This document shows, piece by piece, positions 8,183-17,817 of a DNA stretch of 41,532 bases. Numbering within the stretch: the stretch's first letter is position 1; every line of letters starts with the position of its first letter. A program made the translations under genes and the position numbers. This DNA is from CAYMFD01 sp964389475 (lineage in GTDB: Bacteria > Bacteroidota > Bacteroidia > Chitinophagales > Saprospiraceae). Below the pieces are notes generated by a model. It saw only the letters and a list, made by a program, of their open reading frames with translations, ran no database searches and was not told where the DNA came from. The stretch is from assembly GCA_964389475.1 (NCBI GenBank), contig CAYMFD010000021.1, positions 1 through 41,532 on the forward strand, in the 5' to 3' direction.

Positions 8183-10437
8183 ATGCGCTACTACCTGTCT
8201 ATACTATTCCTCCTCCCAGGCATATCGCTCTCAGCGCAACAACCCTCCAGCAGTAAACCAGTGTCTAGGTATACGGACCAGTACCACATTATAGACTCAC
8301 TCATCGCAGTAGGTGATACGACGGCACTGCGAGGCAGCATCCACTCGCTACAGTCGGTGATCTACAAGAGCAAGTCTGTACCAGCCATGCGTGCCCTCGC
8401 TCCCTACCTCGATATATTAGCACAATACACACCCGATGACTCCGTGAGTTTGCGCAAGGTATATACACAGTATGCTTATAGGATCAAGCAGGCATCCAAT
8501 GATCTGAATAGCATCATCGACCTCTACCAAGTAGCAGCCCGCTACCACAGTCGAGATCCTAAGTCCATGTCTGCCTGGTACGTGGAGAATGTACTAGGAA
8601 CACTTTACAATCAAGTCGGAGACCACACGATGGCGCATTACTACTATGCAATATCAAGGGAGCGGCTAGAGCAGCAGTGTGATGAGGGTAAGCAGTCATC
8701 CTGCAATCAACTCGTGCGACAGATTAACCTCATCTCCTTTCTGTACTACTGGCAAAACGATGCAGGATCAGCTCTCAGCGAAGCCCAGAATGCTCTGCGA
8801 CTGGCTCAGCTAGACGACTATGGCCAGGGGATAGCAACAAGTTACCTATCGCTATGCCGGGCGGCGCTGCTAGACCAATCGTATGAAGAGGCACAGCACT
8901 ACCTAGATAGCATGTCGATGACGATCGAAGGGCTACCGCTAGGAAGGCACAGAGCCTGGCTAGAGGACCAGCGTAAGAGTCAGCACATCGACCTACTGAA
9001 GGCCAGAGGCGACTACAGCGAGGTCGTGGCTCGCCTGCTAGAGACGACAAGTGACCAGCAAGACCGCTTCGCTGCTAAGCATCAAGTTCAGCTTGCAAAG
9101 GCCTATATCCAGATCGATAGTCTCGATAAGGCTAGGGCGATCCTAGAAGAAGGCTACAACATGTTTGGCACCCGGATAGCAGACGTGTTGACAGGACAGT
9201 ATCCTCGTCTCAAAGAAAACACCTTGGTAGAGCTCGGCGGTGTATTGGCTACCTACTATGCAGCACTTGCTAGCACTGAGAGCGACATCGTTTACTATGA
9301 CAGCGTCCTACTGATCAATGACGTCAACCTAGCTATCGCAGACCAGATCAGGCAGTCCTTTATACAAGCGGATAGCAAAACCCTTATTAATCAAGATATC
9401 AAAGGCATCACCCAGACCAGTATAGATGCCTACTATACCCTATCGAACAGCGGCCGATCCGTAGACCTGAGTCACGTAGATGCATTGATCGATCACGGCA
9501 AGAATGCCCTACTCCAAGACTACAGCCGCGAGCGGGCAGCGATAAGGCAGTGGCCTGTAGACAAACAAAAACAATTGGCACGTATCCAAGACAGCATTAC
9601 GATGCTATCTCTAGTAGATCAGGGTCCGCCCTCTGACCTACTGATCAGACTCGAGCAGGAGGAACAGGCCTTACTCGGTGCTGTGCTGAGTGTGCCCCCA
9701 CCTAAGCTCGGCAAGTACATCTCCTACTTCGAAGGAACGCATGATTATTACTCAATCGATAATCTAGCGGGGGAGCTCCGCCTACTTCGCCTGGGCCATT
9801 GCGATAGTGTCAATGCCAGTGTCCGGGAAATACTAGCCCTGACCGAGAGCAAGGACGACCGTCACTTGCCAGATCTCCTGGAGACGTCCTACCAGATACT
9901 GCTAGGCCAGCACGGCGTACTACCATCGACTGTCAGTATTTATCCCGACGGTGAGCTGGCTGCACTGCCGTTCGCAGCATTGCGCAAGGACGAGACATAT
10001 TTGGTAGAAAAGCATACGATCCGCATGGCCTATGTAGATAGTGGCCTAGACGATGAGGTAGAGAGTAGTCTACTTGCCGTCAGCCCTCACTACCCAAAAG
10101 TCGACTACAGCATAGATCGCAGTGGACTCTACCATCTGCCTTATGCCCTGGAAGAGGTCAGGCAACTACAGCAGCGTTATGCCCAGTCCGTAACTGTTGC
10201 CGATACGCTGGACCGCACGTCATTCTTATCAGAGATTAAGGAGTATGGCCATCTGCACTTTGCTGGGCATGCCGTCGTACGTGATAACCAGGCCTACCTA
10301 GCGCTAGCGGATGATGCACAGCAGTGGGTCTCTGTCAAGGACCTGCGTGCCAGCAAGCGTCTGCCACCAGCCGTCGTACTCAGCGCCTGTGCTACGGGTA
10401 GAGGTGTAGCGATCAGTGGCGAGGGGATCAATTCCCT
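8183..10437 (+). CDS. TPR-CHAT caspase-like protease with signal peptide (3' end in gap)
   Basis: 751 residues before the scaffold gap. Residues 1-18 form a signal peptide (LSILFLLPGISLSAQ). Residues ~40-450 are helical, rich in Tyr/Ala/Leu, with TPR-like pairs (for example GDHTMAHYYYAISRERLEQ and DSLDKARAILEEGYNMFG). Residues ~560-751 are a CHAT domain: a VSIYPDGELAALPFAAL strand typical of the family, then the catalytic His696 in HFAGHA and Cys736 in VVLSACATGRG. CHAT proteases are relatives of caspases and separase that cut target proteins. The signal peptide puts this one in the periplasm or outside, which is unusual compared with the cytoplasmic TPR-CHAT Csx29. The last part of the domain after GEGINS is missing in the gap. 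Residues past the gap belong to another gene. Confidence 0.87.
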
Positions 10438-10537
10438 NNNNNNNNNNNNNNNNNNNNNNNNNNNNNNNNNNNNNNNNNNNNNNNNNNNNNNNNNNNNNNN
10501 NNNNNNNNNNNNNNNNNNNNNNNNNNNNNNNNNNNNN
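10438..10537. other. Scaffold gap (100 N) between the CHAT gene and the next gene
   Basis: Exactly 100 N, the usual placeholder for a gap of unknown length. It hides the C-terminus of the CHAT protease and the start codon of the following exported protein. Frames that appear to run across it are artefacts. Confidence 0.95.
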
Positions 10538-11993
10538 TTTCAAAATCCTACTCGTACTCCTAATAGTAGCAACGACGTCAGCTTATGGCCAGATAGAGCC
10601 GCAATGGTACGTCAAAGATGGCATAGGGCGGAGTCAAGGCGGCTACCCAGAAAATCAGGTAGTAGGAAGTAGCCTAACAGTAAATAACTTCCCGCCTCCT
10701 AATGTCTTATGCGACAGTCGAGCAAGAGACGACTTCTTCGCAATCTTTGACAATGGTACTTATTATTTAGATCGTGGAGACAGCACCTATCGGTATGTTA
10801 GCAACACTCTTTCTCTACAGGCGGAGGACAACTTTAGAATATTATACTTGTCAGCCACGAACCCTTATGACGAAGATCCGCCTGATGCTTTGGTGTCGGT
10901 AAGCTCGCCATCCGTCTCTGGCGGCAATCCCATCTTTGCGTCGCCGAACAAGACAATCTTAAGCGCTAATCATAACGTCGTGCCAGGAAAGGACATCACA
11001 TTAATCATTAATAATGCAAAGATCGATAAAGGAACCTACGTATTAAGGCTTAATAAAATAGTATATACTTCCTCAATTAGCGACGCAGCAGAATCAGGAA
11101 CGGTAAGTAGTTTATTTGCCCCCTCGCCTTTATTTGGTGGCAACTTCGCCACAACAAATACTAGTGTAGAGGGTACTGGCGAACAAGCAATAGATTCGAT
11201 CATATTAGATATCAATAAAAATAGGCCATACACCTATATAAACTTAAGATCAAGTGACGTGCTAGAATCACTTATTGTCAACGAAAATGAAGGGGCCCCA
11301 AACCAGGTTCAGTTTGAGTTGTATGATGCAAAAAATGACGCCATTATAGCAACCTGGAGTGAGGAAATAAGGGGCATCTTTGATCCGAATGAAATTGTTC
11401 CTATCAAAGTCTGCAGCAAGGAAGACCAAGCGCCAAGAACAAAGTACAGTTGCTCATTTCAAAATAACAACAATGCAAGTGCGGGTAACTTAGTAGTCGA
11501 TATACCATCTCTTGTACAAGCCAGTGAAGTTAAGATTGTGAGTTTTTCTATTGATGATACTGTAATGCCAATTGCGAAGATTACACCAATCAATGATACT
11601 TCTGGTTCTTTGCGATTTGTCTTTGACACCACTATCACGATCAGGCCGTGTGAGACGTCGGGAAAGCCTGGAAAGGTGATATTTGAATTTTGCATGCCTG
11701 AGGAAGTAGGTAGAAGGCTGGATAATAGCACTACCGAAATGAGTCATGCTGGTATGATGTCGTCATTTAAGCTAGACTACAACGAACCACGATGCAGGCT
11801 GAGTAACAAGAAAAGCGAAGTCACCCTGGCTAGTTACATGAAAGACTGTTCACTGTGGACGCAACCAGTGACTTGCAACGAGTGTTTTGATGAAGAGCTT
11901 GAAATAGTCAATTGGCTTCTAAAATACTGGTGGGTATTTTTAGTCATTTTCATGGCAGGGCTTTCTGTCAATTGGTGGAAAAGCAAGAATTAG
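10538..11993 (+). CDS. Exported protein with C-terminal membrane anchor, unknown (start in gap)
   Basis: 484 residues are visible, from the signal-peptide core (ILLVLLIVATTSAYGQ) to the TAG at 11991. The start codon must lie just inside the gap. The body is beta-rich with several short repeats of Asp/Asn/Ser-rich loops. Near the C-terminus is a Cys cluster (CRLSNKK, KDCSLW, TCNECFDE), then a membrane helix with many Trp (LLKYWWVFLVIFMAGLSV) and a short basic tail (KSKN). That suggests a type I inner-membrane protein with a large periplasmic domain. I recognise no family. It lies directly after the CHAT protease and converges with the anti-sigma gene (3-bp overlap). It could be a substrate or partner of the protease; that is inference. 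It is more AT-rich than the CHAT gene. Confidence 0.75.
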
Positions 11994-12622
11994 TAGCCGC
12001 GCATATGCTTCGCAATCGCGGAGATCGATGCTGCTTCTTCAAGGCTAGACCGTTTAAGCTCGGCTATGGCCTCCTCATACTCCCCCATCTCCAGATATGT
12101 GCGACCTATCATGAGATAGACGGCACTGCTGTCTGTTGCAGAGGTCGCTTCTCCGAGGGCGGCATAGTAAAGTTGTGCGGCTGCCTCCAAGTCCTCACTG
12201 GCATAAGCGTAGTCGGCACGCTGGCGGGTAGATAGTGCTGTCGTGTCTCCAGATCGCTCAAGGTCGATGGTGGCACGGCTATAGTTCTGGGCGAGATACT
12301 GCTCTGGCGACTGCTGCTGCTCTCGGCTGAGGTAGTAGCCAAGTGTCAGCAGGCCTGCAACTACCAAGGCTAGTACGATCCACTTGCCAGGTTTGGAATT
12401 TGTGGGTTGGTCGTTGCCTCTATCTTCCACCTGGAGGTCATCCATCGTCTGTCTGAGCTCTACCTCTAGCAAGTCGGCGCTGGCAACCTTGACCTCCTCG
12501 TAGTGCTGCACTAGTAGACGCAACTCAGAGTCAACGAGCATGGCCTCCTCGAAAGCGAGCCGCTGCGATGCAGTCAGCTTATCAGCTATATAGTCGTCGA
12601 TATGTAGATACGCATCGGTCAT
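11990..12622 (-). CDS. Transmembrane anti-sigma-like protein with periplasmic TPR
   Basis: 210 residues. Residues ~7-60 resemble the cytoplasmic anti-sigma helix bundle (IDDYIADKLTASQRLAFEEA, then ELRLLVQHYEEV), like the short N-terminal segment of many membrane anti-sigma factors. Residues 81-98 form one transmembrane helix (WIVLALVVAGLLTLGYYL) after a Lys-rich cytoplasmic edge. Residues ~105-205 are TPR-like (YSRATIDLE, ADYAYASEDLEAAAQLYYAAL, AVYLMIGRTYLEMGEYEEAIAELKRSS) and would face the periplasm. The ATG follows the sigma-factor stop directly (TAA-ATG, no spacer), so the pair is translationally coupled. Anti-sigma activity is inferred from order and topology. The gene ends overlapping the convergent gene at 11993. 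Confidence 0.78.
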   Translation of the reverse strand: MTDAYLHIDDYIADKLTASQRLAFEEAMLVDSELRLLVQHYEEVKVASADLLEVELRQTMDDLQVEDRGNDQPTNSKPGKWIVLALVVAGLLTLGYYLSREQQQSPEQYLAQNYSRATIDLERSGDTTALSTRQRADYAYASEDLEAAAQLYYAALGEATSATDSSAVYLMIGRTYLEMGEYEEAIAELKRSSLEEAASISAIAKHMRGY

Positions 12623-13213
12623 TTATCGCAGTGATTCTTTTACATCAGCATTAAGGTCGAGATAGCGCATCATAGCTTTGGAGCATTCGTATTTTTTCTT
12701 TTTAGCCATTTTCTCGCTCTTGTAGTTCATCTGTTTGGCGATCTCGGTCATCGTGTACCCATTGCCCCAGAGCATAAGTACGGATCGACACTTCTCGCCC
12801 AGTTGGCTGAGGACTTTGCTGAGCTGACTATATCGCTCCGCCGTTATCATATTATCCTCCACAGTCTGGCTACTCTCTGCCAGCGTCTCGTTGTATTCGT
12901 TGGTTTTGCGGATCGTCTTGTCTTTGCGCAACTTACCTAGCCAGATGTACTTCGCTATCCCTAGTAGATAGTGCTCAAGGTCCTGCTCTATCGCCATATC
13001 TGCTCTACGTACGGCAGCCTTTACGAACTGCACCAACGTATCGACCTGTACCTGTCTAGCGTCATCAGCCGTACCACTATTGCGCAGTACGTAACCTTCT
13101 ATCTTCTGATGCAAAGACGACCAGTGGTAGAGGTGTCGCAAGACGGTGTCTCTACCAGCCTTACCAGATCTCGCAAGATCGAGAGCTTCTGCCTTAGTCA
13201 ATATCCTACTCAC
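12623..13213 (-). CDS. ECF-like sigma-70 family RNA polymerase sigma factor
   Basis: 196 residues from a GTG start at 13213; no better ATG is available upstream. Residues ~25-95 correspond to region 2 (DARQVQVDTLVQFVKAA, HYLLGIAKYIWLGKLRKDK). Residues ~125-180 are region 4 with a helix-turn-helix (LSQLGEKCRSVLMLW, YTMTEIAKQMNYKSEKMAKKKKYEC). No region 1 or 3 is present, as in ECF factors. It would direct RNA polymerase to a small regulon controlled by the coupled anti-sigma protein. The leader upstream holds nested inverted repeats whose arms match the element upstream of the CHAT gene, which hints at autoregulation and shared control. Confidence 0.85.
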   Translation of the reverse strand: MSRILTKAEALDLARSGKAGRDTVLRHLYHWSSLHQKIEGYVLRNSGTADDARQVQVDTLVQFVKAAVRRADMAIEQDLEHYLLGIAKYIWLGKLRKDKTIRKTNEYNETLAESSQTVEDNMITAERYSQLSKVLSQLGEKCRSVLMLWGNGYTMTEIAKQMNYKSEKMAKKKKYECSKAMMRYLDLNADVKESLR

Positions 13214-13217
13214 TAGT

Positions 13218-13251
13218 GTACTTTAATCGCGATTAAGCGACCCTAAAGTAC
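13218..13251 (-). promoter_or_regulatory. Nested inverted repeats in the sigma-factor promoter/leader
   Basis: Outer arms GTACTTTA (13218-13225) and TAAAGTAC (13244-13251) are perfect 8-bp inverted copies. Between them, and overlapping the first arm, is the perfect 14-bp palindrome TTAATCGCGATTAA (13223-13236). On the minus strand the right arm is part of TACTTTAG, a -7-like element ~30 bp before the GTG start. The element ends 5 bp from the start codon. Operator, promoter and RNA hairpin are all possible. Confidence 0.5.
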
Positions 13252-13304
13252 AGATTATCTCTAATTGACAGCTTTTACGATAGCAAAGACTAGCACTAGG
13301 TTAT

Positions 13305-13340
13305 GAAAAGCCCCACTTGCCTAGGTGGACGAGCGGGGCT
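13305..13340 (-). terminator. Rho-independent terminator after the fibre operon
   Basis: On the minus strand AGCCCC pairs with GGGGCT (13335-13340 with 13309-13314). The inner CTCG/CAAG-type and CC/GG pairs extend the stem, and TTTT follows. It lies 39 bp after the stop of the gene at 13379. Confidence 0.8.
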
Positions 13341-13378
13341 GTGTCAGTAATTATAATAAATGTCTGTAAAATAGCAAT

Positions 13379-16011
13379 CTACTCTTGCTCTTCTATCAAC
13401 TGCTGGACTAGACGCTTGAGATCGGCTACATCAGACTGTAGCGTGGAGATTTGCTCCGCTTGTGAGTCTATGATGACTTGTTGCTCTTGGATGGCAGCTG
13501 TGAGTATGGGGATCAAGGCATGGTACCTTACTCCGAGTGATTCTACGGGCTTCAGTTTAACCTCACCGTCATCATTTGTTATTGGTTCGTGAGTTACAAC
13601 AACTTCAGGGAAAACCTTGAGTAAATCTTGTGCTAAGAAACCGATGTCGTCTGTTAAATTAAGAGTTTGCTCCTTCCATGCATAGCGCTTAGGCTCCAGT
13701 TTCATAACAGACTTGAGGCTATTCTCTATTGGCCTAATTTGCGTTTTCAGACGCATGTCGGAACTGCTTATGAATCCTCCTGATGCCCATACTCCCGACC
13801 ATCTCCTTGAACTAGAACCAAGCAATCTACTGTTACTAGTCTCTGGTACTATATTAGAATTACTTTGAATCGTATTGTTTCCTCCGTCGGATAGACTTTC
13901 AACACTGCCGAAGGATAAACTTCCTGAAATAAACAAATCATTCCAGCGGTTAGCAGAAGTTCCTAGATCTCGGTCCCCATTAGTCTCAGGGACAAAATTT
14001 GCATTAATACCAACCGTATTATTGCCACCATCAAATATCTTTTCGACAGAACCAAGATATAGGTCTCCGTCAACATCTACGTCACCAGTCACTCTTAGTT
14101 TACGATTAGACGATGGAGACGTCCCAATCCCCACATTTCCGTTGTCGTCATCAATGGTGACACTAGATACCGTAGTAGATGAGTTTACCGGATCCAGAAC
14201 AAGCTGTCCGCTTGAGTTGACGAAAATATCTGCAATTTCACCTCCGTTTGACAAAGACAATTGACCTTCAATTCTTATCTCGGAGTTTATTTCTCTCATT
14301 ATTGAATTTGTGAAAGTTGTGGGGCTGCTGTACTTGGGTATCCTATTTACTGTACCTGTTCCACTTAGACCGCCACCACTTTGCGTCAATGATCTCCATT
14401 GACCATTGGCAAAGCCTTCAATATCATTACTGGGTGATAGTCTAAGATCCCCGTTAGTTGCACCATTATGAAAACCAACTCTAACACCAAAAGGAAAAAC
14501 GACAGGACTCCCTATACCTCCCGAAGGAAAGGAAATACCGTTAAGATTTATCGGGAAGCCAGGTTGAGTAGTAATTGAATTGCCATCAAACGTTACATTT
14601 GCAACTCGGACATCTCCACTATTATTATTGAATATGTCGTTTCCGCTAAGGGTCCAGCGATCGTCTCCGTCTTCACCGTCCTGTCCGTTTGTGCCGTCAA
14701 CACCATCACGTCCATTAGTTCCATTTGCACCATTCTGTCCCTGTTGGCCTTGCTCTCCACGTGGTCCACTGCGATCAAAACCGATAAAGAAAGTATCAAT
14801 AGCTAATGAGCCAGCCCCATCGATGTAGGATACCACAAAATTTCGTGTAGAGCCGGACGTCGTAGCAGCGGTGATACTGTACAAGGCGAATGTATTGACA
14901 TTGTCGTCTTTACGGAGGTAGACCTGATCACCTTGGCCGTATGTAGATAGCCACGTGTCAACGGTATTGCCCTCACTTGATCGCTCGTGGATGGTGATCG
15001 ACGTGATGTCAGAGAGTATAGATGTATTGGCAGTGAAATTGCCACTGCTAGGCTGTCCACTCGTGTACTCCCAGCCCTGGGTAAAGCCGTCCATACCGCG
15101 TGGCCCAGTAGCTCCCGNNNNNNNNNNNNNNNNNNNNNNNNNNNNNNNNNNNNNNNNNNNNNNNNNNNNNNNNNNNNNNNNNNNNNNNNNNNNNNNNNNN
15201 NNNNNNNNNNNNNNNNNGGCCCACGGATCTCACCTATAAAATCAAAACTTGATCCATTCCATACATAGCCGTCACCTGTATCTAGAGTTATGATCAGATC
15301 ACCAACTGAACCGCTATAATTATTATCAAGATCGCCCTGTGTAGCCACTGTACCAGCTATCCGGATACTGGTCCCATCTTGACCATCTTGACCATCCTGA
15401 CCATCTATACCATCGCGACCGTCAGCCCCATCTTGACCTCTAGGACCTCTAAATTGACCTATATCCCTCCAAGAACTAGAAGTGTCATCCCAGACCCAGC
15501 CATTGCCTGTGTCACCTGCGATCCATAACTCGCCAAGCGACCCAGTAGTAGGGAGTGCTGCGCTAGTGCCTACCGTACCACGGATATTAATAGGTTCACC
15601 GCTACCGCCTCCGCCACCATTAGCAGCGTAGAGGGCATATGGCACCGACCATAATCGTGACCGGCCTACCGTGATCCAGTCTGTACCGCCGTCTGGATCT
15701 ATGCGAGTACGTAAGAGGTACTGGTCGGCACCCCAGTCGATCGTCGTAAAGTCACCTTGCACAGCAACCCCCTCACCGATAACGACATTAAAAATACCGA
15801 GCTCGGAGGTCTCAACATTGTGGGTCTCTGCATAGACGCGGTTACCGTTGATGTCACTAATAAGGCTGATCTCTAAGGCGATATCCTGACTTGTGAATGG
15901 ATTGTTATCAGCATCCCGTGCGACACCTTGGTAGTTAAAGCCTTGAGGGATTGATTGTGCTACCAACTGTACAGTAGCTAGGGTAAATACGATGTATAGA
16001 ATATTCTTCAT
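13379..16011 (-). CDS. Collagen-like fibre protein with C-terminal S74 chaperone domain (gapped)
   Basis: One gene split by a scaffold gap at 15118-15217. Both sides read as the same protein in Gly-X-Y sequence. The N-terminus has a signal peptide and then the common Bacteroidota module QGFNYQGVARDADNNPF ... LWSVPYALYA. Gly-X-Y collagen-like tracts follow (GPRGQDGADGRDGIDGQDG; then GPRGEQGQQGQNGANG). Next comes a fibre shaft with GNVGIGT-type and DLGTSANRWNDLF-type repeats. The C-terminus is a Peptidase_S74 intramolecular chaperone: SSSDMRLKTQIRPIENSL, MKLEPKRYAWK, GFLAQDLLKVFPEVV, VRYHALIPILTAAIQEQQ, then a coiled coil. S74 domains trimerise phage tail spikes and cut themselves off at the conserved Ser. 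A trimeric extracellular fibre is inferred. No T9SS sorting domain is seen. Confidence 0.88.
14655..15457 (-). repeat. Collagen-like Gly-X-Y coding tracts flanking the assembly gap
   Basis: Two blocks of Gly-X-Y triplets rich in Gln, Asp and Asn occur at ~15372-15457 and ~14655-14770. Shorter GP-R-G pieces lie at both edges of the N run (IRGP at 15218 and GATGPRG at 15096-15117). The assembly break therefore lies inside a third block. The DNA triplets are close copies, which explains the failed assembly. Confidence 0.8.
15118..15217. other. Scaffold gap (100 N) inside the collagen-like gene
   Basis: Exactly 100 N. Codon counts on both sides (794 and 1739 bp) plus 100 do not keep the frame, so the true gap is not 100 bp. 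The flanks both encode collagen-like sequence. Confidence 0.95.
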
Positions 16012-16023
16012 GATTAGTAGAGT

Positions 16024-16497
16024 TTAAAGTTTGATAATGGAATAAGTAGCTTGATCGCCTGCAGGCGTGACGAGCCTGATGTAATAAGTGCCAGGAGCAT
16101 AGGTACCTACACTGAGTCGAGTGACTGGACTATCGATCGAGTGTTGGGTGATGAGTGCTCCCAGTGCATCTGTCAGATAGACCTCCAGATGGTCACCGAG
16201 CTCGTGCGATATCGTGATAATGTCCGTCGTAGGATTAGGCCAGATCTTGACCTCTGCGTCGACAAACACCTCTGGGACATCGGTCACAGCATCCGCATAT
16301 GCCTGAAAAAAGCCTTCTGTAAGTCGAATGCCATTGCGATATTCTTCGACAGCGACCTCACCGACGGCCCAGTGCATTCTGACCTCTCCTATTAAGTTGT
16401 ATCCTCCTGATGTAGAGAGGAGCTCTGGCGTTAATGATTGGCAATAGGATGCCAGGCTACTACCCAGCAGGCAGTAGCAAAAAAGTATTATTCGCAT
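16024..16497 (-). CDS. Small T9SS cargo with type A C-terminal sorting domain
   Basis: 157 residues. Signal peptide residues ~1-19 (CLLGSSLASYCQS). Residues ~25-70 carry the pattern LLSTSGGYNLIGEVRMHWAVGE ... GIRLTEGFFQAYA, often seen in small Bacteroidota secreted proteins. Residues ~83-157 are a type A T9SS sorting domain (VKIWPNPTTDIITI, a mid strand VYLTDALGALI, then GTYAPGTYYIRLV and a final SIIKL). Such domains direct export across the outer membrane and attachment to the surface. The gene lies 12 bp before the collagen-like fibre gene and 21 bp after the type B cargo gene, inside one operon. It may be a carrier or anchor for its neighbours (inference). Confidence 0.87.
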   Translation of the reverse strand: MRIILFCYCLLGSSLASYCQSLTPELLSTSGGYNLIGEVRMHWAVGEVAVEEYRNGIRLTEGFFQAYADAVTDVPEVFVDAEVKIWPNPTTDIITISHELGDHLEVYLTDALGALITQHSIDSPVTRLSVGTYAPGTYYIRLVTPAGDQATYSIIKL

Positions 16498-16518
16498 AAT
16501 CTTATGGTTTATCTATAG

Positions 16519-17817
16519 TTAGAAAATGGTGATCATATCGGTGATGCTTTGATATTGGTTATTGTAGGTATAGTAGATGCGGAGGACGTAAGCGCCTTGA
16601 GACACAGCTTGTCCTCTCAGCATTCCATCCCATTGTATTTCTGCTAGGTCGGTAGTCTCCTGGCACTGGTACACAATACCACCCCATCGATCAGAGATGG
16701 TGACGTTGTGAATGACGTCAAGCAGGTCATCCGCTCCCAGTCGAAACACGTCGTTGTTGCCGTCTCCGTTAGGGCTAAAGGCATTGGGGTAGACCAGATT
16801 ACTCCTCAGGATAGGCGACAGGTTGGTGGTCACTGTGTCTTGACAACCGTTGTTATCCTCTACGATCGCTGTGATCTCGCCCTCCTGGGCTACTATCTCA
16901 AGTGTCTCCGACATGCTAGTGGCAGTAGAAGGTGCTAGCCATTCGATGAAAGCTAGGTTGTGGTTAGACAATAGTGACAATTCGATATCGTCGCCTTCGT
17001 AGTAAGTCTGTGGCTCGACTTCGACGTCTAGCTCTAGGGCTTGCGGCGGCTCTAGGACTTCTACAGATTCGATCCACTGACAGTCACGTTGATCTAACCA
17101 CATGAGGTCATAGTCACCTGCAGGTAGATTACTTACCATCTCGTCAAATGTATCGCCATCCAGGGCAAAGCTTAGAGGTGGATAGTTACTCGTATACTGC
17201 GTAATGAGCACTTCGCCTGAGCTCAGGCCGTTGCAGGCCACATCTGTAATCTCTAGTGCGACATCTGCCTTAGATGATGTGACCTCTACCGAGACGGAAT
17301 CTCGACAGCCGAGGGCATTGCTCACCGTTACTGCGTAGGTACCTGCTGTAGCTATATCAATCAGCCGGCTAGACTCACCGGTAGACCACGCAAAGTCCTC
17401 ATAAAACCCTACCACCAATTGGGTCGTCTCTTCCTCACAAAGATGGGTATCGCCTACGATGGCTAGACCAGCGACTTCTACAACATTGATCTCTAGGACG
17501 TAGATGGAGTCACAACCATGGATAGTCTTATAGATAGTCTGAAGCACGGTATCTCTGTAGACGATGCCAAGACCACTCACGCTATCACCCATACAAATCT
17601 CTACAAGCTCCCATACCTGGTAATCTGGATGATGGCGCAGCTCTATGGATACGATGGAGTCCTGTCCTTGCGAGCCAGTAAACAACACGTTGTATTGGCC
17701 TGGCTCTGTAAACATGGCACCATTGATGACTAGCGTGTCGCCTGGACAGGAGTAGTGCGGTTGGGCTGTGAGGTCGACCACTAAGAGTAGGAGTAGTATG
17801 GAGGTGGTTAGTTTCAT
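16519..17817 (-). CDS. Secreted Ig-like protein with type B (CHU_C) T9SS sorting domain
   Basis: 432 residues. Signal peptide residues 1-18 (LLLLLVVDLTAQ). Then several beta-sandwich segments, including a SprB/PKD-like one (CEEETTQLVVGFYEDFAWSTGESS, GTYAVTVSNALGCRDSVSV) and another with ITDVACNGLSSGEVLI and LPAGDYDLMWLDQRDCQW. Residues ~345-432 are the gliding-motility-associated type B domain: YPNAFSPNGDGNNDVFRLG, ISDRWGGIVYQ, WDGMLRGQAVSQGAYVLRIYY. Type B cargo is exported by T9SS and can form surface structures. The ATG overlaps the stop of the upstream gene by 4 bp (ATGA), so translation is coupled. Confidence 0.87.
   Translation of the reverse strand: MKLTTSILLLLLVVDLTAQPHYSCPGDTLVINGAMFTEPGQYNVLFTGSQGQDSIVSIELRHHPDYQVWELVEICMGDSVSGLGIVYRDTVLQTIYKTIHGCDSIYVLEINVVEVAGLAIVGDTHLCEEETTQLVVGFYEDFAWSTGESSRLIDIATAGTYAVTVSNALGCRDSVSVEVTSSKADVALEITDVACNGLSSGEVLITQYTSNYPPLSFALDGDTFDEMVSNLPAGDYDLMWLDQRDCQWIESVEVLEPPQALELDVEVEPQTYYEGDDIELSLLSNHNLAFIEWLAPSTATSMSETLEIVAQEGEITAIVEDNNGCQDTVTTNLSPILRSNLVYPNAFSPNGDGNNDVFRLGADDLLDVIHNVTISDRWGGIVYQCQETTDLAEIQWDGMLRGQAVSQGAYVLRIYYTYNNQYQSITDMITIF

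Noticed and set aside
10416..10672. Frames that read through the N run and fuse the CHAT gene to other sequence
   Set aside because: The N run is a placeholder. The downstream gene has its own signal peptide and a different frame.
10538..11993. A bacterial gasdermin next to a caspase-like protease
   Set aside because: Gasdermins are small cytoplasmic proteins. This one is exported, beta-rich and has a C-terminal membrane anchor.
8183..13213. A type III-E CRISPR (Craspase) locus
   Set aside because: TPR-CHAT and a sigma factor are present, but there is no Cas7-11, no CRISPR array and the CHAT protein has a signal peptide.
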